Below, piece after piece: positions 1-7,491 of a DNA stretch of 26,477 bases; position 1 is the first letter of the stretch, and each line of letters starts with the position of its first letter. The notes beneath the pieces are model-generated. The model searched no databases. It was not told the DNA's origin and saw nothing but the letters and a program-made list of their open reading frames with translations. The DNA is from JBGPRB01 sp964422155. Its GTDB lineage: Bacteria > Chloroflexota > Dehalococcoidia > Dehalococcoidales > RBG-16-60-22. The stretch is from NCBI GenBank assembly GCA_964422155.1, contig CAYQZZ010000024.1:1-26477 (forward strand). The letters are read 5' to 3'. The translations under genes were made by a program, and so were the position numbers.

Positions 1-1000
1 CCTCTACCAGCGGGCCGATAACCGCGGCAAACGCCTGCCCGGAGCCGATGCCGAACACTGCCACCGCTACGGCGATAGCCAGCTCGAAGTTATTGCTGGC
101 GGCGGTGAAGGCGATACTGGTAGTCTTGGAGTAATCAGCTCCTATCCTCTTCCCCATATAGAAAGATACCAGGAACATGACCACGAAGTAGATAAGCAGC
201 GGCACGGCTATCTTCAGCACGTCGAGAGGTATCTGCACGATGAGCTCGCCCTTGAGCGAGAACATCACCACGATAGTAAACAGCAGCGCCGCCAGCGTGA
301 TAGGGCTTATCTTCGGGATGAACTTGCTTTCGTACCATTCACGGCCTTTAGCTTTGATAAGTGCAAAACGGGTTAGCATACCTCCGAAGAACGGGATACC
401 CAGGTAGATGAACACGCTTTTAGCGATTTCCCCCATGGTGACCTCAACGGTGGAGCCTTTCAGACCGAACCAGCCGGGCAATATGGTTATAAATATATAG
501 GCATAAACGGTATAGAAGACAATCTGGAAGACGGAGTTGAATGCCACCAGGCCGGCAACGTATTCCCTGTCGCCTTTAGCCAGCTCGTTCCAGACGATGA
601 CCATGGCGATGCAGCGGGCCAGTCCTATCATAATCAAGCCAACCATGTAGTCGGGATACGGCCAGATGAAACCGAGAAACAGGATAGCCAGCAGGAACAT
701 CAATATAGGTCCGATAACCCAGTTCTGCACGAGCGATAAAAGCAGCACGCGCCAGTTGCGGAAGACATGCCCCATTTCTTCATATCTCACCTTGGCTAGC
801 GGCGGGTACATCATCAGTATCAGCCCCACCGCTATAGGAATGGATGTGGTGCCTACATGGAAAAATCCGATGAAGTCAGCAACCCTGGGGACAAAATAGC
901 CCATCCCCACCCCCAAACCCATCGCCAGGAAAATCCACAGCGTGAGAAACCGGTCGAGGAATGAAAGTCTGCCGGCTACTGCTTCTGGATTTTTACTCAT
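1..1000 (-). CDS. acr3: ACR3-family arsenite efflux permease (C-terminus beyond the window)
   Basis: Inner-membrane permease that exports arsenite driven by the membrane potential. The frame is open from ATG at 1000 to the window edge, giving 333 residues of a family usually about 340-370 long, so only a short C-terminal piece is missing. It reads as about nine or ten hydrophobic helices. The family hallmark GLARCIAMVIVWNE is present with the conserved thiolate Cys at residue 130, and the later conserved helix TAASNNFELAIAVAVA is also visible. A GAGGAG ribosome site lies about 7 bases before the start. It follows a 69-aa gene by 26 bases, and a ccdA-like remnant lies further upstream, as in ars operons that couple ACR3 with thiol-redox proteins. 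No arsR or arsC is visible. Family assignment is firm. Confidence 0.95.
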   Translation of the reverse strand, partial: MSKNPEAVAGRLSFLDRFLTLWIFLAMGLGVGMGYFVPRVADFIGFFHVGTTSIPIAVGLILMMYPPLAKVRYEEMGHVFRNWRVLLLSLVQNWVIGPILMFLLAILFLGFIWPYPDYMVGLIMIGLARCIAMVIVWNELAKGDREYVAGLVAFNSVFQIVFYTVYAYIFITILPGWFGLKGSTVEVTMGEIAKSVFIYLGIPFFGGMLTRFALIKAKGREWYESKFIPKISPITLAALLFTIVVMFSLKGELIVQIPLDVLKIAVPLLIYFVVMFLVSFYMGKRIGADYSKTTSIAFTAASNNFELAIAVAVAVFGIGSGQAFAAVIGPLVE

Positions 1001-1026
1001 TTTTATAACTCCTCAAGAACATGATG

Positions 1027-1236
1027 TTATTTGGTATGCTGAATAAACCCTTCGACGGGATTGGCGGCATCAAGATGCGATTTCAGCTTGCCCTGCTGAG
1101 AATGTAATATCCTGTCATAAATAGACCTCTTAACAAACCTAAGCGCTTCTTTCTCGTCGCCATCCGTGACGATTCTCTCCAGTTCCATCAGGTCTTGCTC
1201 GTCAAAGGAGACGGCGGTTTTCCTAATTTCAAGCAT
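1027..1236 (-). CDS. Small conserved-looking protein upstream of acr3
   Basis: A 69-residue soluble protein with no named domain that I recognise. It starts with a short strand-like segment (IRKTAVSF) followed by two amphipathic helices rich in Glu and Lys, which loosely resembles a ribbon-helix-helix fold, but that is only a guess. The start ATG at 1236 has a clear GGAGG site about 7 bases upstream, and the stop is 26 bases before acr3, so the two are almost certainly cotranscribed. It could be a small regulator or accessory protein of the arsenite pump, or an unrelated passenger. Confidence 0.7.
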   Translation of the reverse strand: MLEIRKTAVSFDEQDLMELERIVTDGDEKEALRFVKRSIYDRILHSQQGKLKSHLDAANPVEGFIQHTK

Positions 1237-1279
1237 ACTGCGCCTCCATTATTCCTGATGAATTACAGCTAAGGATGAT

Positions 1280-1405
1280 TTACAGCAAGTAGGTGAAAAG
1301 ATATATCCCCACCCCAATTAAAATCACTCCTCCCACCTTCTTTGAGTAGGTGGAAAAGTTGCTGATTCCCCTGGAAGCCAGTACCCTCTGGGCAAATCCT
1401 TTAAG
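1280..1405 (-). pseudogene. C-terminal remnant of a CcdA/DsbD-like thiol-redox membrane protein
   Basis: Read on the minus strand this frame gives about 41 residues ending at TAA 1282-1280: an amphipathic stretch with FAQRVLASRGISNF, then a hydrophobic helix VGGVILIGVGIYLFTYLL. This is the typical end of CcdA-family cytochrome c biogenesis/thiol-disulfide membrane proteins, which are often found beside ACR3 in ars operons. Going upstream the frame meets an in-frame TAA at 1408-1406 and the similarity stops. The rest of the gene is therefore missing, and unrelated DNA abuts it. The call rests on the shape and wording of the tail, not on a database match. Confidence 0.6.
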
Positions 1406-2000
1406 TTATATCTCTCTTTTTGTTTACATTCCTCAGCTTGAGGCAAGAGGCGTAACAGTCTATTATGATATACCTCCAAATCTGCCACCAGTAGCTGTAG
1501 ACCTGTTCATGCGTGGGGCTGCTCCTGACTTGAGATTGGACACAACCGCACCAAGCGGCACCACCGCCAAATACAGGGATTCCCCCAGTATTAAACGGAC
1601 AACCTTCAAGGAGATAGGCACGTGGAATGCGGCGCCGATGGAAAAGGCGCAGGGTTTAGTTAGCTTGGGGGACCTCACTGTGTGGGTCGGCTTAAAGAAC
1701 TCTGATGACCAGGGGACGTATTTTGATGTTCGGGCCGAAGTGTTGAAGAACGAAGTGGTAATTGCCTCCAGTGAGGTCAAGAACCTCAAGAATGTTACTC
1801 GGAACCCAGACAAAGCGACGAAGGTGATGGTCGCCTTCGGTACTATTCCTGATACACCTTTCCAAGCCGGCGATATCTTCTCTATGAGAGTTCTGGCCAA
1901 AGTAGCAGACACGGGAGGGCATAACAGTGCTGTCGGTCTGCGGTTGTACTACGACTCAGTGAACCGGCTATCATGGATTAATACTATGTTCCGTAGGTGA
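1350..2000 (+). CDS. Truncated beta-rich (surface-type) hypothetical protein
   Basis: The open frame gives 216 residues, but the first 20 or so are encoded by the antisense of the ccdA-like remnant and are unlikely to belong to the original protein. From about residue 25 onward it reads as alternating short beta strands (LTVWVGLKNSDDQGTYFDV, VEVLKNE-like pairs) ending in GLRLYYDS, like a C-terminal beta-sandwich domain of a larger secreted or surface protein. There is no ribosome site before the nominal start at 1350 and no good internal start, and there is no signal peptide. I read it as the 3' part of a gene cut at the junction near 1405. It may not be expressed. Confidence 0.45.
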   Translation: MEKLLIPLEASTLWANPLSYISLFVYIPQLEARGVTVYYDIPPNLPPVAVDLFMRGAAPDLRLDTTAPSGTTAKYRDSPSIKRTTFKEIGTWNAAPMEKAQGLVSLGDLTVWVGLKNSDDQGTYFDVRAEVLKNEVVIASSEVKNLKNVTRNPDKATKVMVAFGTIPDTPFQAGDIFSMRVLAKVADTGGHNSAVGLRLYYDSVNRLSWINTMFRR

Positions 2001-2004
2001 TTTG

Positions 2005-2094
2005 ATGGATTTAGAGGTCAGGTACGGTAAGGATATAGTCATCATTTGGCCGTCTTTGGAGGCTACGTTAGTTGTAGCATTGCCATCCAAATAA
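2005..2094 (+). CDS. Possible 29-aa small ORF
   Basis: ATG at 2005 lies five bases after the previous stop and is preceded by AGGTGA at a reasonable distance. The frame encodes 29 residues with a short hydrophobic run (DIVIIWP, ATLVVALP). It could be a translationally coupled small protein, or just an extension of the decayed gene upstream. No homology was recognised. Confidence 0.22.
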   Translation: MDLEVRYGKDIVIIWPSLEATLVVALPSK

Positions 2095-2237
2095 TTGGAA
2101 CCGTCCCCACCACATACTTGACAGGGGGGATCTTGCTTGGAGGTACCCCCTCTTGTTGAGGACTAGCATTGAATCATTTCTGACAACACAAAAAGCCAAA
2201 ATGTTGATAAATAGTTCACGAGTACGAATACTACGAC

Positions 2238-2266
2238 TTGAGCGGGACAAGCATATAACCTATACT
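2238..2266 (+). promoter_or_regulatory. Sigma70-type promoter for the 2292 gene
   Basis: TTGAGC, a 17-base spacer and TATACT lie about 25-30 bases before the 2292 reading frame. The spacing is ideal and the -10 is one base from consensus. This suggests the 2292 gene has its own promoter within the island. Confidence 0.45.
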
Positions 2267-2291
2267 TTCCTTAGACAAATCCAATCTGGGG

Positions 2292-3140
2292 GTGTTCTTG
2301 GATCGGGAATCAGCAATTGATGCCTTGGTAAATCATCATTTATCCCAACGATACCATCCAGAGCATCACTATCAAAATGTTGTCAACGCTGATGGTGAGT
2401 ATTTAGGTGCCTACGTACCTTACATCGGGAAGTCCTATTTTGACATTAAACCTCGTCTACTTATGTATGCCATGTCTCAAAACCTTGGCCGCGCTAGACG
2501 GCTCATTAGTACATGGCTCAACAGTTCGGATAAGGGCTTACTTCGTCAGTATCATGATCCAGACACACCACACGTACACGTGTACCCATACGACAACGGC
2601 CATCTAAAAGTCATTGCAGCACTCACCTTGAACTCGTACCCGGAAACCCGTTTTGGGGCAGACCAAAACATTGAGGATCTAGTAGTTGTAACAAATTTTG
2701 TTAAGTTCTCCTTCTATCGTGAAGATAAGAATGGCAAGCGATTAGATGCCAACCCTCCCTTCGCCATTTACAATGACATGTGGGAGTACTACTGCAAGTA
2801 CGAGGTCGGTATACTGCGGCCGGACATCATAATCGGAGTCAGCAACGAGGTTACTAACGCTATCGCAGGAAACCTGCAAAGAGAACATGTGCATAACATT
2901 ATACTGTGTAGAGTTCCATTCCCGGGTAGATTAAATTTAAACTCACGGTGGGTTCCCAAGGGCCGGGAGTTGATCAAAACCACGAACTACGACCCAACTA
3001 CAGATATATCTGAGATGCAGGCTCTGGTTAAAGGGACTCCCGATGTGAAAGGACGATTGGGTAGAGCTATCGAGACTGACTGGTACTATTTTAAGCAAAT
3101 GAAAACATATATTAGAGAGCAAATCTCTAGGTATGCTTAG
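2292..3140 (+). CDS. Hypothetical protein with possible uracil-DNA-glycosylase-like fold
   Basis: A 282-residue soluble protein. The open frame begins at GTG 2292, but the G-rich ribosome site (GGGGG, 2288-2292) fits better with TTG at 2298. Landmarks that resemble the UDG superfamily are YVPYIGKSYFD near residue 45 (motif-1-like loop), NFVKFSFYRE near 135 (the N-l-V-K stretch) and LRPDIIIGVSNEV near 175 (the P-x-x-I-I-x-G strand). These resemblances are from memory and the catalytic residues cannot be confirmed. There are no membrane segments. It has its own promoter at 2238, and the next gene is convergent. It may be a nucleic-acid or defence-related protein carried by the island, but the function is unknown. 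Confidence 0.6.
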   Translation: MFLDRESAIDALVNHHLSQRYHPEHHYQNVVNADGEYLGAYVPYIGKSYFDIKPRLLMYAMSQNLGRARRLISTWLNSSDKGLLRQYHDPDTPHVHVYPYDNGHLKVIAALTLNSYPETRFGADQNIEDLVVVTNFVKFSFYREDKNGKRLDANPPFAIYNDMWEYYCKYEVGILRPDIIIGVSNEVTNAIAGNLQREHVHNIILCRVPFPGRLNLNSRWVPKGRELIKTTNYDPTTDISEMQALVKGTPDVKGRLGRAIETDWYYFKQMKTYIREQISRYA

Positions 3141-3175
3141 ACATTGGACATTTCATCTTTTTATAAGACGACGGC

Positions 3176-4087
3176 CTAACCACCGGATTGAATATCATAT
3201 TCTCGACTTATTTCAGACGGTGATTTACCGCCACGGTCCGGCTGTGGCGTGTTATTCCAGATATTGATTGCCAATCCCAGCCATTTGTTGATTTCATTTA
3301 CCGAATTAACCTTACCAACCCGGTTCACAATTTCTTTGCTGAAATCGTTGATTTGGCTTGATTTCATGTGAGAAAGCACAAGCTTCTTCCACTGAGCCGT
3401 GGTCATAATGAGATTCTGGCGACCTTCTGCTTTAACCGCCTTCGTCATCCTGGCCACCGCAGCTTTTAAAGTATCATCGCGTGGTAGTTCCACCTTCGGA
3501 CTGTCTTCAGAGGATTCAAATCTTTGCTGTAGCATTCTTTCCAGATCTATCGGGTTGAGCTGAAATTTCTTCAACATGGCCTGCATACCCGGCATGATGC
3601 GTATCGGCCACTGCAGCCAGCCGGGACCAACCAGCCATCCGCGCCGTCCAGCGGGGATAATATGGGCATACAGAGCATCATCCCGATTAAGGAGCCGGCT
3701 GAGCTGGCGATTATCGACAGTGAATTCTTCATCCTCTAGCCTCAGGATTAAGCCTCTTCCCGGATTAACCATGGCTACCATCGCCAGTACGTACCGAGAA
3801 CCTTTGATTGAATCAATTGCAGAAGTTAGATCGCTCCCACTGAGGATAGCGGCTGCGGCAAGCTCCGCGGGGCAACGTCCATCCGGTAGTTTGAAGGTCA
3901 TAGCAAACCAGCCCAGGAAGCGCCGTTCCCGGCTGGTGACATCACCGGTGCCTTCCATATAACGGGCTTCGCCCGGTTCATCATACCCGAAGAAATCCCG
4001 ACGGGCATCAGACCTGATATCAGCCAGGGTATCGCTCTGTAAACACCATCCAGCCAATTGCTCAACCATGTTAGCGTTTAACGTCAT
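3176..4087 (-). CDS. Unknown protein cotranscribed with UPF0158
   Basis: A 303-residue soluble protein that I do not recognise. The N-terminal half looks globular and acidic, with motifs such as DFFGYDEPGEARYMEGTGD. A Trp-rich segment GRRGWLVGPGWLQWPIRIMPGM sits near residue 150, and the C-terminus ends in a short module with WNNTPQPDRGGKSPSEISRE. The latter resembles the N-T-P-x-P-D-x-x-G-K-x-P short motif seen at the ends of some SEC-C-associated and other uncharacterised proteins. The start ATG at 4087 lies four bases after the UPF0158 stop, which points to translational coupling and a joint role. Both genes read away from a 780-base non-coding stretch. Confidence 0.7.
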   Translation of the reverse strand: MTLNANMVEQLAGWCLQSDTLADIRSDARRDFFGYDEPGEARYMEGTGDVTSRERRFLGWFAMTFKLPDGRCPAELAAAAILSGSDLTSAIDSIKGSRYVLAMVAMVNPGRGLILRLEDEEFTVDNRQLSRLLNRDDALYAHIIPAGRRGWLVGPGWLQWPIRIMPGMQAMLKKFQLNPIDLERMLQQRFESSEDSPKVELPRDDTLKAAVARMTKAVKAEGRQNLIMTTAQWKKLVLSHMKSSQINDFSKEIVNRVGKVNSVNEINKWLGLAINIWNNTPQPDRGGKSPSEISREYDIQSGG

Positions 4088-4091
4088 AAAC

Positions 4092-4532
4092 CTACTCCTC
4101 GATTAAACTCACATCGATATCGTCAAGCCATTCCAGGGCCCTTTCCTGTACCTTGGCATCCTTAAACTGAAACCACCTCTCCCTTTCCTCAGGGTAGTTA
4201 AGCAGCACATCCTTGAACCGGCGGAAAGCTCCCTTACCGTTTATGGCCACCTCAAGTAATGCAGCGAGACGCTCGTCCTTCACCGTGGCAATGAAATCTT
4301 GCATTTCCTCGTACCCCTCATGGGATTCGGCTTTCGGTATTCGCTCGTAGCGGTCGGACTCTTCCTCAATCTTGTCTTTTAGTTTCCCGGTTTCTTCATC
4401 ATCCGTGTATTCCGAAAGAAAAAGAATTTCTCCGGTTTCGAGGTCAAGGTAATACTCATGCTCGTAGGAGCTATCCTCCATTGCCGAACATAATTCATCC
4501 AGATCTATTTTCAGTGTCTTCTTTTTCTCCAT
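4092..4532 (-). CDS. UPF0158 family protein
   Basis: A 146-residue acidic protein with the family pattern: an N-terminal LKIDLDELCSAMEDSSYEHEYYLDLETGEILFLSEY block, a central IPKAESHEGYEEMQDFIATV block, then GKGAFRRFKDVLLNYPEERERWFQFKD and ALEWL near the C-terminus. The length is normal for the family, whose biochemical function is not known. It is the first gene of a two-gene unit with the 3176-4087 gene. The leader contains a structured element at 4778-4830. There are no membrane segments or signal peptide. Confidence 0.9.
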   Translation of the reverse strand: MEKKKTLKIDLDELCSAMEDSSYEHEYYLDLETGEILFLSEYTDDEETGKLKDKIEEESDRYERIPKAESHEGYEEMQDFIATVKDERLAALLEVAINGKGAFRRFKDVLLNYPEERERWFQFKDAKVQERALEWLDDIDVSLIEE

Positions 4533-5313
4533 GTTTCACCCCCGGTGTGCCGGCAAGTGGTTTTTCTTGATTATAATCCATGTCGGGGACTTACTTGCAA
4601 ACCGGCCGATTCCTTTTTCCACTGTGCTGATTATACCGTAGAACACGTGGCATCTTGAAGCGGAGACCTTCATAGGTTGAGTACATAATGAACAATTCAT
4701 CGTAATGGGACATATCCTAATAGACCAATTTGTCACACCAACAATATCTTGAAAGATCAAATGCCACTTGTTCTAATGGCCCGGTGCGGGCCAAGAAAAG
4801 TCGAAACAGGGTCGGCCCTTTGCTTTTCTTTAGAATTAAACTATCAAATGTTCCACTAGACTTGACGGGTGCCATAACAAATTAGCTTAGTTGCATATTC
4901 ATCGAGCTGTGCTTGTCTGATTGACCCGAACAGCGCCCACAACATAACCTGCATAAGGTCATTTATTGTCATAACCCTGCCAGATTAAGTACAATCAGCT
5001 TTTCTTAAGGGCACGAAACAACAAGATAAGGTGTATAGAAGCGAAAATAGCGCCCATATAAGCCCGCAAATCAAGCCTGATAACACCCCTAGCAAATTCA
5101 TTAGGACATAGTAGGATACTCTAGCTAGAAATATGGCAGTTAAACGCCCTTATTGATGACATTGAAACATCCTAAGAGCAAGAAAATAGCGCTGCATGGT
5201 TATCGAAAAGGCGGTTATGGAGCCACTGCAGGCAAGCAGGTAACCGCTAGGTTCAATAGATATTCCCAAACGGACGGTTCGTTAAGAGTTTGGACTATTT
5301 CTCAGAAGGGTTT
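4533..5313. other. Long stretch without a convincing gene
   Basis: About 780 bases. The only clear structure is the compact two-hairpin element at 4778-4830. Two tandem minus-strand ORFs of 38 codons each (4985-5101, one hydrophobic; 4856-4972) exist but lack good ribosome sites. The composition is more AT-rich than that of the flanking genes. It may be decayed coding DNA of the island or a leader region for the UPF0158 gene. Confidence 0.5.
4778..4830. other. Compact double-hairpin element
   Basis: A perfect 6-bp hairpin GGCCCG-GTG-CGGGCC (4778-4792) is followed directly by an 8-bp stem AAGAAAAG (4793-4800) / CTTTTCTT (4823-4830) that encloses a smaller AGGG-TCGG-CCCT hairpin (4808-4819). 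The stems abut with no unpaired base, which allows coaxial stacking. It lies about 245 bases upstream of the UPF0158 start on the minus strand. It could be a leader structure, a small RNA, or a recombination site of the island. Confidence 0.4.
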
Positions 5314-5625
5314 TTATGTGGGCGACGGTGGTTGACTAGGTGACGGTGGCGGCAACTGGTCACCGGTTTTCACCGGGTGGACAATATCCTGGTAAGCACG
5401 CAGCGCCTTTGCCCCCTCCAGATTGCCTTTCTCAAGTAAGTCTTGATAAATTTTTTCACGGGCTTGCTCCGGGGTTAACCCCTTGGCCTTTAGACTACCT
5501 ATGCGGAACCAATACCATATCTCTGCTTTCTCCATTTCTGCTTCCACACCCAACCTCATAATAGCATCGCGTTCTACTTGAGAAAGTGTGTCGGGTTTGA
5601 CCCGCCCTTTCCTCTCATTTTCCAT
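5314..5625 (-). CDS. Small phage-like hypothetical protein
   Basis: A 103-residue protein, mostly helical and charged, with a Pro/Ser-rich tail (QLPPPSPSQPPSPT). Its ATG at 5625 lies within the end of the upstream gene (52-base overlap, different frame) and has GGGGA just before it. Such packing is typical of phage or integrative-element early regions. No domain was recognised. The middle, EIWYWFRIGSLKAKGLTPEQAREKIYQ, reads as a helical bundle. Confidence 0.6.
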   Translation of the reverse strand: MENERKGRVKPDTLSQVERDAIMRLGVEAEMEKAEIWYWFRIGSLKAKGLTPEQAREKIYQDLLEKGNLEGAKALRAYQDIVHPVKTGDQLPPPSPSQPPSPT

Positions 5626-6215
5626 GCTTCCCCGAGCACCTTGTGAACAATTGCCATAAATTTATTCTCTTCTTTTATATCGGCATCTACGTCTTCACGA
5701 TATCTCTTATACTCCCGCATATAGTGTTGAAGAGCATAGCAGACATCTTCATATTTTCCACTATTATTGGTTAAATGGTCTGAAAACAGCAACGCCAACT
5801 CCAGCGCTACATACCGTCTGTGGTCGGCATCCGCATGTACTGGAAAATAGAACTTCCCGGTCATTAACCGCCGCAGTCCATGGGGTTGAGACAGGATAGT
5901 TTCGAACTGCTCTTTCGGAATCTCGCAAGCCCCGGCAAACAACTCTATGTTTTTGTCTCGGTCCGGTGCATTCTTCTTGAAGAGACTCTGAACGTAGGCT
6001 AACTTTCGTTCGAAATTCGGACCAAGCCGCTTCCAGTCGCGGAAATACCGGCAAACGGTAGTCTCCTTTAACTTTAATTCTTCCGCAACCTCGGCCGGCC
6101 TTTTCCTCTGGTCAAATAGTTCAAAGCATCTTGCTCTTAAAGACAGCCCTGCTGTGTCACGCTTTATGGGGTGTTTCCGTTTTTTACTGATGTGGAACAA
6201 CTTTCTAAGTTTCAT
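5574..6215 (-). CDS. Helix-turn-helix DNA-binding protein of the island
   Basis: A 213-residue basic protein. Residues about 25-62 fit a helix-turn-helix of the Hin/transposase type (RARCFELFDQRKRPAEVAEELKL, then KETTVCRYFRDWKRL). The remainder is helical with a Tyr/Arg-rich segment near 165-180 and no recognised domain. The start ATG at 6215 has AAGGAAAA upstream. It overlaps the next gene and follows another HTH gene by 42 bases. It is probably a regulator or small-terminase-like DNA binder of a prophage or integrative element, and the specific role is unknown. Confidence 0.65.
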   Translation of the reverse strand: MKLRKLFHISKKRKHPIKRDTAGLSLRARCFELFDQRKRPAEVAEELKLKETTVCRYFRDWKRLGPNFERKLAYVQSLFKKNAPDRDKNIELFAGACEIPKEQFETILSQPHGLRRLMTGKFYFPVHADADHRRYVALELALLFSDHLTNNSGKYEDVCYALQHYMREYKRYREDVDADIKEENKFMAIVHKVLGEAWKMRGKGGSNPTHFLK

Positions 6216-6257
6216 AGATATTTTCCTTCTTTAAACTAATCACGGAGATCATATTGG

Positions 6258-6524
6258 TTAATAGGGTGACAATTTCGATGGGGAGCCAAGATGGGGCAGG
6301 ATTCCCTGCCGTTTCAGTGTTCTTTTCACTGTGCTGAAATCCGGGTTGATGTGAAAATCTATCCGCAAGATTCTCGCGACTGCTCTATAGCCATATCCTA
6401 GACGGTATAAATCAATCACAATGGATTCAAGTTCTGCTGGAATCGTCCTCGGCCTGCCGGGTTTCCGGACCGAAGGGGGTAGTTTAATACTCGAGATTGG
6501 TCCGATATTTATGTCGTCTTTCAT
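6258..6524 (-). CDS. Small helix-turn-helix protein
   Basis: An 88-residue protein with a central GRPRTIPAELESIVIDLY followed by GYGYRAVARILR and STVKRTLKRQGI, a resolvase/transposase-style HTH with an R-x-K tail. ATG at 6524 is preferred over the TTG one codon earlier because GGTGAT sits at good spacing. Either it is the HTH part of a lost invertase or transposase, or a free-standing regulator. It lies in the same orientation as the neighbouring small genes. Confidence 0.55.
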   Translation of the reverse strand: MKDDINIGPISSIKLPPSVRKPGRPRTIPAELESIVIDLYRLGYGYRAVARILRIDFHINPDFSTVKRTLKRQGILPHLGSPSKLSPY

Positions 6525-6595
6525 CAAATCACCCGTGGCAAAATAGTGGTAAAAATCACCTGATTCTCCGGTTACTATCTTACAATTTGGTTTTT

Positions 6596-6691
6596 CTATT
6601 GCCAGAGCTTCTCATACCAGGCTTTATGCTCTTCGCTGGCGATTTTCCTGTCTTTTACGATGGGTGTGATGCTCTGGTGCTTGGTCTTCAT
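6596..6691 (-). CDS. Possible 31-aa small protein
   Basis: ATG at 6691 opens a 31-residue frame that is basic and soluble, ending in YEKLWQ. GAGG is located about 9 bases upstream. It fills the space between two same-strand small genes, which favours it being real, but the size makes this uncertain. Confidence 0.3.
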   Translation of the reverse strand: MKTKHQSITPIVKDRKIASEEHKAWYEKLWQ

Positions 6692-6722
6692 GATACAGGC
6701 CTCTATCTAAGTGTCTGACGAT

Positions 6723-6998
6723 TTAACCTGTGGGTGATATTGTCGTGGAGGGGGAGTGGTGGATGAAAGGCGGATCCGCATCCTCCTTTTTCTTTTTTGC
6801 CACCGCTCCCCCAGGCTGAAATAAGTTCAGTTTCTTAGGCCTGCCACCCATTCTCCCCCACTGCGAAGCCATACAGGGATACTTAAAACGTAAAGCGTTC
6901 TGACCCAGTCGGCCGATTTCTGAATAAAAATCTCGGCCTCTTGTACTTAATGTTTTTATACCGCCCATTTTTCCTGCTTCAGTGACGGTTAGGCTCAT
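6723..6998 (-). CDS. KGG-repeat-like small protein
   Basis: A 91-residue protein built from short Gly-Gly repeats: KMGGIKTLSTRGRDFYSEIG, then RLGQNALRFKYPCMASQWG, then RMGGRPKKLNL, which resemble the stress-induced KGG/Con-10-type repeats. The tail is Lys-, Pro- and Ser-rich. GGTGA lies 6-7 bases before ATG 6998. A terminator at 7011-7040 lies just upstream, so this gene starts a new unit or uses read-through. The resemblance to KGG proteins is from the motif only. Confidence 0.6.
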   Translation of the reverse strand: MSLTVTEAGKMGGIKTLSTRGRDFYSEIGRLGQNALRFKYPCMASQWGRMGGRPKKLNLFQPGGAVAKKKKEDADPPFIHHSPSTTISPTG

Positions 6999-7010
6999 TT
7001 GATTTCACCA

Positions 7011-7040
7011 AATAAAAAAGCTAGCGTTTTAAGCTAGCTT
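7011..7040 (-). terminator. Rho-independent terminator (minus strand)
   Basis: A perfect 8-bp stem AAGCTAGC/GCTAGCTT with a 7-base loop is followed on the minus strand by TTTTTTATT. It lies about 70 bases after the stop of the 7108-7491 gene and before the 6998 start. Confidence 0.75.
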
Positions 7041-7107
7041 ACTATATTGGGGTGTGGTTTAAAGCCTGATTTTACGAGCTTAGTAAAATATTCTTTTTTT
7101 ATTCATC

Positions 7108-7491
7108 TTAATCATTGGAATTGATACCCACCAATTTTCCGAATTTTCGCACTGCTATACCTACGTTTTTGGCATAGGAGATAATGGATCCACCAGGCGT
7201 GTAAGTTTCTTGTTGGGCGATCTCATCATACTTCTTACCATTTACAAAGTGCTCAAACCACCATCGCGCGTGCCGTACTAAACTACTTGGATATTCTTTG
7301 ATACCAATTTGCTTCAGTTTCTTTTCGTAGTCATACAGCCTATCAGCTATTTCAGAGGTAATTTCATCCCGGCTAAACACGAAGAACGTCCAGGCAGATA
7401 CTTCAATTTTGAGTGGAGGCAATGGTGGAGGCCAGGGTGCCATCGGTTCAATTAGCTCCAATGGTATTCCTTTAGTCTTTTTATCATGCAT
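7108..7491 (-). CDS. Hypothetical protein, possible sigma-like/HTH region
   Basis: A 127-residue frame from ATG 7491. The first 16 residues overlap the integrase remnant in another frame, so the true start may be Met17 (ATG 7443, GGAG about 12 bases upstream). Residues 40-127 include SSLVRHARWWFEHFVNGKKYDEIAQQETYTPGGSIISYAKNVG, where KYDEIA reads like the first helix of a sigma-type or phage HTH. The gene sits where the C-terminal half of the integrase should be and ends at a terminator. The function is unknown. Confidence 0.55.
   Translation of the reverse strand: MHDKKTKGIPLELIEPMAPWPPPLPPLKIEVSAWTFFVFSRDEITSEIADRLYDYEKKLKQIGIKEYPSSLVRHARWWFEHFVNGKKYDEIAQQETYTPGGSIISYAKNVGIAVRKFGKLVGINSND

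Noticed and set aside
4536..4760. Minus-strand 74-codon frame upstream of UPF0158
   Set aside because: No ribosome site, odd residue composition and no family likeness; it lies in the leader of the UPF0158 gene.
4808..4834. Possible terminator (AGGG-TCGG-CCCT then T-rich)
   Set aside because: The stem is only four pairs and no plus-strand gene ends there; the larger composite structure explains it better.
4856..5101. Two tandem 38-codon minus-strand frames, the first hydrophobic
   Set aside because: Neither has a convincing ribosome site or promoter; kept only as a remark in the gene-free stretch.
5153..5335. Plus-strand 60-codon frame
   Set aside because: No ribosome site or recognisable motif, and its end overlaps the real minus-strand gene at 5314.
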